From: Clostridium sp. AM33-3
Lineage (GTDB): Bacteria > Bacillota > Clostridia > Lachnospirales > Lachnospiraceae
Assembly (NCBI RefSeq): GCF_003480315.1
Contig: NZ_QUIV01000006.1
Coordinates: 71,639 to 135,638 of the forward strand
Direction of reading: 5' to 3'
DNA: 64,000 nt
The position numbers and the translations under genes are program-made. Position 1 is the stretch's first letter; each line of letters begins with the position of its first letter. Below the pieces are notes generated by a model. That model had not been told where the DNA came from. It saw only the letters and a list, made by a program, of their open reading frames with translations, and made no database searches. Positions 9,318-17,140 of the stretch are shown here, in pieces.

Positions 9318-9346
9318 ATCATAATATGATTTTTTATTTTCGTCAA
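9318..9346 (-). promoter_or_regulatory. Sigma-A-type promoter of fruK-fruA
   Basis: On the minus strand TTGACG (9341-9346) and TATGAT (9318-9323) are separated by exactly 17 bp. This is the best promoter match upstream of fruK and places the 19-bp palindrome in the transcript start region. Confidence 0.75.
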
Positions 9347-9398
9347 TAGTGTTTTTCGTGAAACTTATTTTCGTGCCGATTTTCAGCATTTAACACAA

Positions 9399-9432
9399 AA
9401 AGATGGTCTCCATATACAGGAATACCATCTTT
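9399..9432 (-). terminator. Terminator after the RpiR-family gene
   Basis: AAAGATGGT and ACCATCTTT form a 9-bp stem with a 16-base loop, followed on the minus strand by a short T-rich run. It separates the regulator from the fruK promoter. Confidence 0.65.
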
Positions 9433-9453
9433 CTTTTGTGTAATATATCTATG

Positions 9454-10326
9454 CTATTCTTTCCGTTTTTCCATCTGTTTATCCGCAGAAATTGCTTTTT
9501 CATGCCGGCGCACATGACCGGCTGCCGTCGGCATGCCTGCCATCAGGAGAAGATACAAAATTTCCATGACTGCCGTAGCCGCAACACGGGAAAACCAGAA
9601 CTCCTCGGTAAAGAGCTTTTCCCGGGTGGCCGTGATGATGCGGTAGTCTGCCATCTGTGCCAGCGGAGACTCCGGGTTGTTGGTGATCAGAATGACCGCA
9701 GCACCATTTTCTTTCGCGCCTTGCGCAAGAATCTGCAGACGGTTGGAGGTACCAGAGTTGGAAATGATAAGCACCACATCCTCCGGCCCCAGATTAAACG
9801 CATAAGCCGTCTGTGCTTCCCAGATTGTTTCTGCTACTGCCGTAATTCCAAGCTGACTGAATTTGAACGCTCCGTCCAGCGCCACCGGGAGCGTGTTACC
9901 CACCGCTGCCAGCTGTACAAGCCGTGCATGCTCCAGCTTTTGTAAAATTGCTTCCAGATTGTCTGTGTCCATCATCCGGACTGTTTCGGTCAGTTCCGCC
10001 ACCTTATTCGCCAGAATGTTCTTTAACGACTGGTCCAGATCATGACGGTCAATCTCATTGGTGACCTCCTGTTCCCGGTGTGCCTCCTCCAGAAGTTCCC
10101 GGGTCAGTGCCAGTTTCAGATCCTGGAATCCCTTAAACCCACAGCGGCGGCAGAACCGGGACACCGTAGCGTCGCTGGTCTGGCTGGCCCTGGCCAGCTC
10201 TCCCACCGTCATTCCGGCTGCCTCTGCCTTATGCTCGATCAGAAAATCCGCAATCTTCTTCTCTGCCTCAAAAAAGCTGTCATAAGCCGAACAGATCACA
10301 GAGGTTGCATTTCGTGCTTCATTCAT
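9454..10326 (-). CDS. MurR/RpiR-family transcriptional regulator
   Basis: An RpiR-family regulator: N-terminal helix-turn-helix (about residues 1-80, TSDATVSRFCRRCGFKGFQ) and a C-terminal SIS domain (about 120-260) that binds a sugar phosphate. The SIS part contains the typical ISNSGTSNRLQ motif. The ATG at 10326 gives a normal ~290-residue protein; an ATG at 10347 and longer frames into the hydrophobic upstream stretch are less likely. It lies directly upstream of fruK-fruA on the same strand, so fructose 1-phosphate or a related ester is the probable ligand. Control of the fru operon is inferred from position and from the palindrome in the fruK leader. Confidence 0.85.
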   Translation of the reverse strand: MNEARNATSVICSAYDSFFEAEKKIADFLIEHKAEAAGMTVGELARASQTSDATVSRFCRRCGFKGFQDLKLALTRELLEEAHREQEVTNEIDRHDLDQSLKNILANKVAELTETVRMMDTDNLEAILQKLEHARLVQLAAVGNTLPVALDGAFKFSQLGITAVAETIWEAQTAYAFNLGPEDVVLIISNSGTSNRLQILAQGAKENGAAVILITNNPESPLAQMADYRIITATREKLFTEEFWFSRVAATAVMEILYLLLMAGMPTAAGHVRRHEKAISADKQMEKRKE

Positions 10327-10399
10327 TCCATCCACTTCCAATTTCATGTAAATTTGTTTCTTATCTAATACTATAGCACAGGCCGTAGAAAAAAGGAAC

Positions 10400-10445
10400 G
10401 AAAAATAACGCAGAAAGCCTGCCGAAAAAAATCGGCAGGCTTTCT
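10400..10445 (-). terminator. Terminator of the isocitrate dehydrogenase gene
   Basis: A perfect 14-bp stem (AGAAAGCCTGCCGA / TCGGCAGGCTTTCT) with a short A/T loop lies 30 bp past the stop codon, followed on the minus strand by a T-rich tail. Confidence 0.85.
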
Positions 10446-10475
10446 TAAGAAGGGATATGAACACGAAGACTCGAA

Positions 10476-11648
10476 TTATTTGATCTTATCGATGGTCTCT
10501 AACAGGTAATCGGTAAACTCTGCTGCGCTTGCGCCGTCCACGTCAGTGGTAACGACTTTCTTGCGCTCGGTGATGGTGCAGATATCCAGAGCCTTCTCCA
10601 GGATTTCCTTGCGGTCAGCGTAGCCGATGTGAGCCATCAGCATGCCTGCAGCGCGGATCAGGGAACACGGATCTGCGTAATCGCCTCTGCCATGGTTGAT
10701 CAGGAACGGAGCGGTTCCATGGATTGCCTCAAACATCGCATACTTGTTGCCCAGGTTGGAGGAGGAAGCGGTTCCCAGACCTCCCTGATGCTCTGCAGCT
10801 ACATCGGTTACGATATCGCCATACAGGTTCGGCAGAACTACAACCTCAATTCCCTTGTTGAACTCCGGATCCAGCATCTTTGCACACATTGCATCAACCA
10901 GACGCTCCTGGATCTCGATTTCCGGATATTCCTCACCAACCTTGCGGACAGCCTTGATAAAGTTGCCGTCAGCCAGCTTTACAATGTTCGCCTTGGTTAC
11001 GATGGTCACGTTCTTCTTGCCGTTCTTTCTTGCAAATTCGAAGGCAGCTCTTGCGATACGCTCACTTCCCTGTTTGGTCTGTACCTTAAAGTCAACCGCC
11101 AGGTCATCATTGACCTGAATGCCCTTGTTGCCCCAGATGTACTCACCCTCAATGTTCTCACGGAAGAAGGTCCAGTCAATGTTCTTGTCCGGGATCTTGA
11201 TCGGACGGACTGCTGCGAACAGCTCCAGGCCACGGCGCAGCAGGCTGTTTGCGGATACCAGGTTCGGCCACGGCTCGCCGGCACGCGGGGTAACCATAGG
11301 TCCTTTGATGATGACGTTGCATTTTTTGATCTCTTCGAATACATCATTCGGAAGGCTCTGCAGCTTTGCGGCACGGTTCTCAATGGTCATGCCCTCAATC
11401 TCGCGGATCTCAATACGACCGCTTGCGATTTCCGGTGCCAGCAGATCATTTAATACGCGAAGTGCCTGCTTCATGATGATCGGGCCAATGCCATCGCCCG
11501 GGAGCACGCCAATCACGATCTTCTTGAGCTTATCAAAGTCAGTCACCTCGTTATCTGCTTTCATACGCTCGATGCGCTCAAACTCGGACTGGATCAGCTC
11601 CCCGAATTTTTCCTGTGCAGCTTTTACGTTCTCTACATTCTTCTCCAT
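10476..11648 (-). CDS. icd: Isocitrate dehydrogenase (isocitrate/isopropylmalate dehydrogenase family)
   Basis: A 390-residue metal-dependent beta-decarboxylating dehydrogenase, probably converting isocitrate to 2-oxoglutarate. It has an LPGDGIGP motif near residue 50, SLLRRGLELFAAVRP with substrate-binding arginines near 137, FRENIEGEY near 160, and the YGDIVTDVAAEHQGGLG region near 278. The N-terminal extension of about 40 residues is charged and helical. It is monocistronic with its own terminator and shares a control region with a divergent LysR gene. Cofactor (NAD or NADP) cannot be decided here; an isopropylmalate or homoisocitrate role is less likely given the aconitase and citrate genes nearby. 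Confidence 0.82.
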   Translation of the reverse strand: MEKNVENVKAAQEKFGELIQSEFERIERMKADNEVTDFDKLKKIVIGVLPGDGIGPIIMKQALRVLNDLLAPEIASGRIEIREIEGMTIENRAAKLQSLPNDVFEEIKKCNVIIKGPMVTPRAGEPWPNLVSANSLLRRGLELFAAVRPIKIPDKNIDWTFFRENIEGEYIWGNKGIQVNDDLAVDFKVQTKQGSERIARAAFEFARKNGKKNVTIVTKANIVKLADGNFIKAVRKVGEEYPEIEIQERLVDAMCAKMLDPEFNKGIEVVVLPNLYGDIVTDVAAEHQGGLGTASSSNLGNKYAMFEAIHGTAPFLINHGRGDYADPCSLIRAAGMLMAHIGYADRKEILEKALDICTITERKKVVTTDVDGASAAEFTDYLLETIDKIK

Positions 11649-11708
11649 GATTTTCCCTCCATGAATGCTCGTTGTTTGTTATGGTTTTATCTTAACATGG
11701 AGTTATTC

Positions 11709-11755
11709 ATAGGTAAAATACATAAATCAGCATATCTCATATAGGAATTTTGCAT
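11709..11755. promoter_or_regulatory. Two LysR-type boxes between icd and its divergent regulator
   Basis: ATAGGTAAAATACAT (11709-11723) and ATAGGAATTTTGCAT (11741-11755) share the pattern ATAGG-N8-AT with a dyad upstream of the second YbhJ-like gene (22770-22784). They lie between icd and lysR, where a LysR protein would be expected to bind. Confidence 0.45.
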
Positions 11756-11863
11756 GATGTGTGGTAAACTAAACTATAGAAATATACAAACTATAGCATG
11801 ACCATACACTGCTGTCGCACCATATGCCAGCCATATCATCCCAGAATATCCGGAGGTTTCTCC

Positions 11864-12784
11864 ATGACACAAAACGAACTGCTCTATATGCTTACCATTG
11901 CAGAACACGGAACTATCACAAGGGCTGCACAGGAGCTCTTTATCTCCCAGCCATCTCTCAGCGAATCTTTAAACAAAGTCGAGCAGGAATTTGACACCCG
12001 GATCTTTTCGCGTACCCAGGAATGCCTGGTTCCTACTGCATTCGGAGAGCATTATTTGAAAACTGCAAGAAATATCCTGGACCGATACAGGAAGCTGGAA
12101 ACCGATCTGGACGAATACCGCCAGCTGCGTAAGGGAAGCCTGACTTTTGGCATTCCCTTCAATCTTGGCGCCTATCTTCTGCCTAGGATCCTTCCTGCTT
12201 TCCAGCAGATTTATCCGGACATTACCGTACAGTTTAAAGAAAACAACTCCACGGAACTGGACAAACTGATGCTGTCCGGAAAACTCGATTTTTCTGTCAT
12301 GCACTACGAAACACCCAATGAAGCCATCCACTATGATCTGTTAGCCGAAGATGACTTCTATCTGGTCATGCCGCTTACGCTTGCCCATAAATACCAATTT
12401 CCAGACTACCGCACTTTAAGCATCTACAATCTGAAAGCGTTGGAACAAGAACCTTTCCTCATGGTAGCAAGCAGACAAAAGCTGCGGCAGGTGGCAGACT
12501 CGATTCTGTCCCAACTCTCCATCAAACCCAATATCCGCTATACCACAAAAAATATGGAAACAGCCAAACGCCTGGCTGCTGCCGGTATGGGGATCACCTT
12601 TCTCCCGCATTCTTATTTGAATCTTTTTTCCGGTGTTGAAAACCTCGCCTGCTATCCACTGGATCCGTCATTAAACGCATCCTGGAAGCTGGTCATCGGC
12701 TACCCGGACGGACGCTCGCTTTCCCGGTGTGCAAAAGAATTTATCCGTTTTCTAAAAGAAAAAATCCAGCCAGACGAAGTGTAA
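11864..12784 (+). CDS. LysR-family transcriptional regulator, divergent from icd
   Basis: A 306-residue LysR regulator: N-terminal winged helix (residues 1-60, ITRAAQELFISQPSLSESL) and a C-terminal periplasmic-binding-like effector domain (90-300). The ATG at 11864 follows CGGAGG; the longer frame upstream has no such site. It is transcribed away from the isocitrate dehydrogenase gene, the classical arrangement for a LysR protein that controls its divergent neighbour and itself. The effector is likely an intermediate of tricarboxylate metabolism, which is inference from context. Confidence 0.88.
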   Translation: MTQNELLYMLTIAEHGTITRAAQELFISQPSLSESLNKVEQEFDTRIFSRTQECLVPTAFGEHYLKTARNILDRYRKLETDLDEYRQLRKGSLTFGIPFNLGAYLLPRILPAFQQIYPDITVQFKENNSTELDKLMLSGKLDFSVMHYETPNEAIHYDLLAEDDFYLVMPLTLAHKYQFPDYRTLSIYNLKALEQEPFLMVASRQKLRQVADSILSQLSIKPNIRYTTKNMETAKRLAAAGMGITFLPHSYLNLFSGVENLACYPLDPSLNASWKLVIGYPDGRSLSRCAKEFIRFLKEKIQPDEV

Positions 12785-12808
12785 TACTTCGCCGGTTGGA
12801 TTTTTTTT
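12763..12808 (+). terminator. Terminator overlapping the 3' end of the LysR gene
   Basis: AATCCAGCC...CGAAGT pairs with ACTTCG...GGTTGGATT around the stop codon and runs into T8. The stem uses the last codons of the gene. Confidence 0.8.
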
Positions 12809-12871
12809 ACAGATATCGGCTTTTCAATCATTTGATGAACTGTTGCCACCATCTATTTTTGCTATATCATC

Positions 12872-13117
12872 CTATTTTTCTTTTAACTCATCATACATGG
12901 AAAGAATCTCTCCCGCCGCCTGAAGGTAGAGTTCTCCCTCCTGCGTCGGCCGCAGGCCCTCTGGAGTCCGCTTAAAAAGGATAATATCCATATCTTCCTC
13001 CACACGGTGCACCGCACGACTTAAGGAAGAAGGATTCTTCCGAAGCAGAACCGCTGCTTTTTGGATACTTCCTGCCTCCGCGATGCATTTCATATAGCGA
13101 AGTTCTTTCTCATTCAT
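12872..13117 (-). CDS. Stand-alone LysR-type DNA-binding domain protein
   Basis: An 81-residue protein consisting only of a LysR winged helix (IQKAAVLLRKNPSSLSRAVHRVEED, then the wing LFKRTPEGLRPTQEG) and the start of the linker helix, ending after MYDELKEK. No effector domain follows; the stop is clean and a 60-bp gap separates it from the convergent LysR gene. The start at 13117 follows GGGGAAAAG. It lies 50 bp downstream of the C69 peptidase gene on the same strand. It is either a truncated regulator or a genuine small DNA-binding protein that could compete with full-length LysR proteins. Confidence 0.65.
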   Translation of the reverse strand: MNEKELRYMKCIAEAGSIQKAAVLLRKNPSSLSRAVHRVEEDMDIILFKRTPEGLRPTQEGELYLQAAGEILSMYDELKEK

Positions 13118-13167
13118 AGACTTTTCCCCAATTCGATCCTGCACTCCAAACAAGATTTCTTTGCACA

Positions 13168-14658
13168 CTAGTTATCCGATCTGGAAAAAGCATTCTTCAT
13201 CTGACTGCTCAATTCAAACAGAACCTTATCTAGGGTGTCTGCCGTCTTTTTCTTTAACATCTGTGCGATCTCCCGGTTTGCATCTTCCCGCAGGATCCGG
13301 CGTTCTTGTGCATCCTCAGTCTGCTCCATCAGCGCATCGTACTTATGCAGAATTGCATACGCATCCGACTGAACCGCCAGCTGGTAACGCTCCACATGGA
13401 CAATGGATGTTCCGTAGGAGGCATCAGTCATGGCAGCAATGAGACGGCTGTTCCAGTAGAAATTATCGGTAGAAACCTCTTTTGTGGTATTGGAAAGATA
13501 CTCCGGAGTTCCGGAAACACGTGCATAAAACGGCACCAGTACATTGAATGCGTTTGAGGCAAAGGCCAGCCACTGGATTACAGCCGCATCCTCCGGCTGA
13601 TCTGGGCGCATCTGGATCACAGCCACAAAGTCATTTCGATTAATGCCAACCGCACGGTATTTGCCACGCTCCGAAAGATCTCCGCTATGGACATACGGAT
13701 CATACCGTGTGCCCTGATAATGGGTGGAAAGCACGTATTTAACATCCTCCACGGTCAGCTTTTTCTCCGGCACCAGGCTCCACGGGATATCATCGGATTC
13801 CGGTCCGTACTTTGCATCTGCTCCATCCCAGGAGAAGGTATGCGGATTTAAGCAACGCTCGATATACCAGGCACGGGGCGTATTGTATACATGATCTGAA
13901 TCGGTGTGGCTTCCGAATGCATCCCGCGGGCAGAACACACTCTCCTCATCCAGGCGCAGATCCAGATGATTCTTCTCGATAAACTCTCTTAAATCTGCAG
14001 AGCAAAGGTGCTCTCTCTGTTCGCCAAACGCATCCTCCAGATTAAATTCATCCATACCAAACTGATTCGGCATCACCACATACCGATCATCCGGAACTTT
14101 CTTTGCGATCCAGTGATGCCCTCCGATCGTCTCCAGCCACCAGATCTCATCCTGATCCTGGAATGCAATGCCATTCTTCTCATAGGTTCCGTAGGTCTCC
14201 AGAAGGCTTCCCAGGCGAAGCACACCTTCCCTTGCACTGTTGATGTAAGGAAGCACCAGATATACAATATCTTCCTCACCGATGCCGCCCGGCACTTCCT
14301 CTTTCCCGTCCTCCGCAGGCTGGTATTCCACCAGAGGATCTGCGCCAAGTACCCGGGGATTGGAGGTAATTGTCTCGGTGGCCGTCATAGCCACGTTCTT
14401 CTCATTCACGCCGCTGGCCGCCCAGATCCCCTTTCCGGCTACCGCATTCGGCACTGCCGTAAACTGGTACGGATGCTCCGGAAGTTCCACTTCCACATGG
14501 GACAGCACAGAACGGTATGTCCGCTTCTGCTCCTCTGGGTGGATCACCACAAATTTCTTCGGGGTGAAATGACCGGAACCGGAATCATCGTTTCGGGCGA
14601 TCATGGTGGATCCGTCATAAGATGCATGTTTTCCTACAAGAATCGTTGTACAAGCCAT
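13168..14658 (-). CDS. C69-family dipeptidase
   Basis: A 496-residue Ntn-hydrolase of peptidase family C69 (PepD-like), which removes dipeptides. After removal of Met-Ala the catalytic residue is Cys3 (MACTTILVGKHAS); the conserved TMIARNDD segment follows near residue 18 and GGHHWIAKKVPDDRYVV near 174. No signal peptide is seen, so it is probably cytoplasmic. A perfect AGGAGG precedes the ATG. It is followed by the orphan LysR-domain gene. No direct link to the neighbouring tricarboxylate genes is visible. Confidence 0.9.
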   Translation of the reverse strand: MACTTILVGKHASYDGSTMIARNDDSGSGHFTPKKFVVIHPEEQKRTYRSVLSHVEVELPEHPYQFTAVPNAVAGKGIWAASGVNEKNVAMTATETITSNPRVLGADPLVEYQPAEDGKEEVPGGIGEEDIVYLVLPYINSAREGVLRLGSLLETYGTYEKNGIAFQDQDEIWWLETIGGHHWIAKKVPDDRYVVMPNQFGMDEFNLEDAFGEQREHLCSADLREFIEKNHLDLRLDEESVFCPRDAFGSHTDSDHVYNTPRAWYIERCLNPHTFSWDGADAKYGPESDDIPWSLVPEKKLTVEDVKYVLSTHYQGTRYDPYVHSGDLSERGKYRAVGINRNDFVAVIQMRPDQPEDAAVIQWLAFASNAFNVLVPFYARVSGTPEYLSNTTKEVSTDNFYWNSRLIAAMTDASYGTSIVHVERYQLAVQSDAYAILHKYDALMEQTEDAQERRILREDANREIAQMLKKKTADTLDKVLFELSSQMKNAFSRSDN

Positions 14659-14714
14659 GTTTGTATCCTCCTGATGTCAATTTTTCTATGTAACAATCTT
14701 ACCGCAGGATACAG

Positions 14715-14764
14715 AAAAAAACAATGAAAAGACCCGGATAAATCATTTCTGACTTACCAGGGTC
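14715..14764 (-). terminator. Terminator after the esterase gene
   Basis: On the minus strand GACCCTGGTAAG pairs imperfectly with TTTATCCGGGTC and is followed by TTTTCATTGTTTTTTTC. Confidence 0.65.
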
Positions 14765-14775
14765 CATCGTTAAAT

Positions 14776-15690
14776 TTAATTTTCTGATTTCATTGCAGCA
14801 AGCGCATGTAAAATCATGGATTCCGCCTGCTCATATTCCCCTTTTCTCTGCACCGTAAATCCGTGATTGCTGTGGAAAAATCTTCTTGCATAAACCGGAA
14901 CTCCTTCCTTTAAAAGGCGTCCCGCAAATACCTCTGTTTCATCACAGAACACATCATTGTCACAATAGATTAAAACTGTAGGAGGCATTTTCTGAATCTG
15001 CGCATCCGTTGCAAATGCAGGGCTGCAGTATACCTCATGGGCATCTTCTGGATTCACATACATCTTATTATAAAAATCAGACTTCCATGCCGGAATGCGT
15101 GGGTTACTGTCCCCATTACGCTTTTCGATTGCAGGAGTTGCCATATCCAGACCAGGATAATCCAGAATCTGTAAAGACGGAACGAATGCTCCTTTGTCAA
15201 TCGCCATCAAAACACTAGCAAGCGTCAGGTTTCCACCGGCACTGTGTCCTCCCATAGCAATCCAATTCCGGTCAATATGCAGTTCTTCTGCATGTTCCGC
15301 AAAATACTGAAGCACCTCATAACATGCATAAACCTGACCAGGATAACGCATCGCTGGAGACGGAATATAATCAATGTCTGCTATGATACATCCGCTTCTG
15401 CTTCCAAAGTTTCTGCAGAACACGATATCCTGATCTCTCCGTCCTTTGATAAACCCACCGCCGTGGACATTAATAAACAGCGCACTTTTCTTTGTTTCCG
15501 GCTGATCCTGATACATATGTACCAGAGTCTTTCCGACCGAAGTTTCAATTTCCATATTCCATTCTTTTCTTACATGAAACTGGTTCAATGCTTCCTGACC
15601 GAGCGTTTTCCCCGCACCAGAATTGATGATTTCTTCCGCCAGCTTCTGTTCTTCCGGCGATACGTTTAATTCTTTCCAAATCCGACTCAT
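14776..15690 (-). CDS. Alpha/beta hydrolase, hormone-sensitive-lipase-type esterase
   Basis: A 304-residue alpha/beta hydrolase. The oxyanion-hole motif HGGGF is near residue 75 and the nucleophile elbow GGHSAGGN near 148, the combination of the HSL/family IV esterases; Asp (YCDNDVFCDE) and His (SNHGF) complete the triad near 240 and 275. No signal peptide. It lies 48 bp downstream of the 2-hydroxycarboxylate transporter on the same strand and may be cotranscribed with it. It could release a carboxylate from an ester; the substrate is unknown. Confidence 0.85.
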   Translation of the reverse strand: MSRIWKELNVSPEEQKLAEEIINSGAGKTLGQEALNQFHVRKEWNMEIETSVGKTLVHMYQDQPETKKSALFINVHGGGFIKGRRDQDIVFCRNFGSRSGCIIADIDYIPSPAMRYPGQVYACYEVLQYFAEHAEELHIDRNWIAMGGHSAGGNLTLASVLMAIDKGAFVPSLQILDYPGLDMATPAIEKRNGDSNPRIPAWKSDFYNKMYVNPEDAHEVYCSPAFATDAQIQKMPPTVLIYCDNDVFCDETEVFAGRLLKEGVPVYARRFFHSNHGFTVQRKGEYEQAESMILHALAAMKSEN

Positions 15691-15738
15691 TGTTACCCTC
15701 CACCTTTCTGCAACTCCAATACCTGATTTTCTTCTGTT

Positions 15739-17058
15739 TTACAGGAAGAATGAGAAGAAAAATGATGCAATGATCAGCACGATTCCACCGCCTACACGGC
15801 TAGAAAGCTGTGCGTAGCTGATCAGATCCAGTCTGTGTGCTGCACCGAGTACTGCGATATCGCCTGATCCACCGCGGTTTGCCATGCAAAGACCGGCTGT
15901 AACTGCTGCATCAATCGGATAAAATCCAACCAGTTTGCCAACCAGGGCACTGCCAAGGATGGCTCCTAATACGATTACAAATGCAATCAGCAGATTGGCC
16001 GGACTGCAGGCAGATGCCAGCTCTGCCAGGTCAAAATCCACACCCATGCTAACCATGCACATCAGACCAACAACCGATACCATAAAGCCCTGCATATTTT
16101 TGGCAGCTACACGAATATTCGCCGGTACAATGCCAAGTGCTGCTAAAATTACTACAAAAATAATGCTGTACGCAAATGTATGGATCTGTGCACCAAGAAC
16201 GGTCGGAAGAAGCACCTTACTGAATAAACGGCCAACCGCATAAATCGTACCACATAAAAGCAATGCCCCTGTATAATCGTTCAGTGTAACCTTAATTTTT
16301 ACATCTTCCTTAATCAGTTTACTGTCTACCGGCATAATGTTCGTTCCATCTCCGGTTAAGGACGGTTTCATCTGTCCCAGACGGTTTAACAATGCTCCCG
16401 CGATAATACAGAATAAGTTTGCAATTGTTAAAATAATGATAGCAAAAGAATAATAGTTTGCCGCTGGCTCACCACTGATCTGCTCATAAATCTGGGAGAG
16501 CGGAACCGCACCCGCGCCATTGCCTCCGCCCATGATTGGGAGAACATACTTAATCACCATATCGATTGGTTTTACGCCAAACACAAGACCAATCGCACTG
16601 CCCAGCACTGCTGCACCAGCCAGACCACCTAAAATTGTTGGAATGTATCCACCGAAGCTGCGGAGCAGGACCTTTCTGTCAAGAGAAAGGATTGAACCCA
16701 TGATCAGGGAAATAATAAACACGCTTAAAATATTTACATCCCCTTGAACCATATTACCGATCAGTTCTACATAACCATCCGGAATCAGATTCAGCTGTTT
16801 CAATACAGCCGTGCCAAAGAATACCATCAGCAGTCCACCGCCGATATACGTATTCCAGATTGGAAGAATCTTACCAAATTTATTCAGGATAATGGCCAGA
16901 GCCGTTGTTACGGCAATAAAGGCCATCGCATCATACCCAAGTGTATCCGTAAATGCTACCGCAAGAACAACTGCTGTACAGATCAGATACAGCCACCACG
17001 GAAGACCGCCCAATTCTTTTAATTCCTCTGCCAAGCTTTTTTTCTTTTCCTCGCCCAT
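15739..17058 (-). CDS. 2-hydroxycarboxylate transporter family (CitS/CitP-like)
   Basis: A 439-residue membrane protein of the 2HCT family, which imports citrate, malate or other 2-hydroxycarboxylates with sodium or protons, or exchanges citrate for lactate. Eleven or so hydrophobic segments are visible. Both family signature loops are present: GGGNGAGAVPL near residue 176 and NRGGSGDIAVLGAA near 395, the two re-entrant GGxG regions that bind the substrate. The N-terminus is cytoplasmic and charged (GEEKKKSLAEELKEL). AAGGAG precedes the start. It lies 82 bp downstream of the aconitase gene, so citrate or isocitrate uptake is the likely role. Confidence 0.9.
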   Translation of the reverse strand: MGEEKKKSLAEELKELGGLPWWLYLICTAVVLAVAFTDTLGYDAMAFIAVTTALAIILNKFGKILPIWNTYIGGGLLMVFFGTAVLKQLNLIPDGYVELIGNMVQGDVNILSVFIISLIMGSILSLDRKVLLRSFGGYIPTILGGLAGAAVLGSAIGLVFGVKPIDMVIKYVLPIMGGGNGAGAVPLSQIYEQISGEPAANYYSFAIIILTIANLFCIIAGALLNRLGQMKPSLTGDGTNIMPVDSKLIKEDVKIKVTLNDYTGALLLCGTIYAVGRLFSKVLLPTVLGAQIHTFAYSIIFVVILAALGIVPANIRVAAKNMQGFMVSVVGLMCMVSMGVDFDLAELASACSPANLLIAFVIVLGAILGSALVGKLVGFYPIDAAVTAGLCMANRGGSGDIAVLGAAHRLDLISYAQLSSRVGGGIVLIIASFFFSFFL

Positions 17059-17140
17059 GTTTCTTCTCCTTTGATTTTTATTCTGTCCGTTTCCAATGCA
17101 CGTGCATCGACCCGGTCATTTTCTGTTAACGACAGAAGTT

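Noticed and set aside
10629-11453. 274-codon plus-strand frame opposite isocitrate dehydrogenase
   Set aside because: Antisense shadow; no ribosome binding site and no domain.
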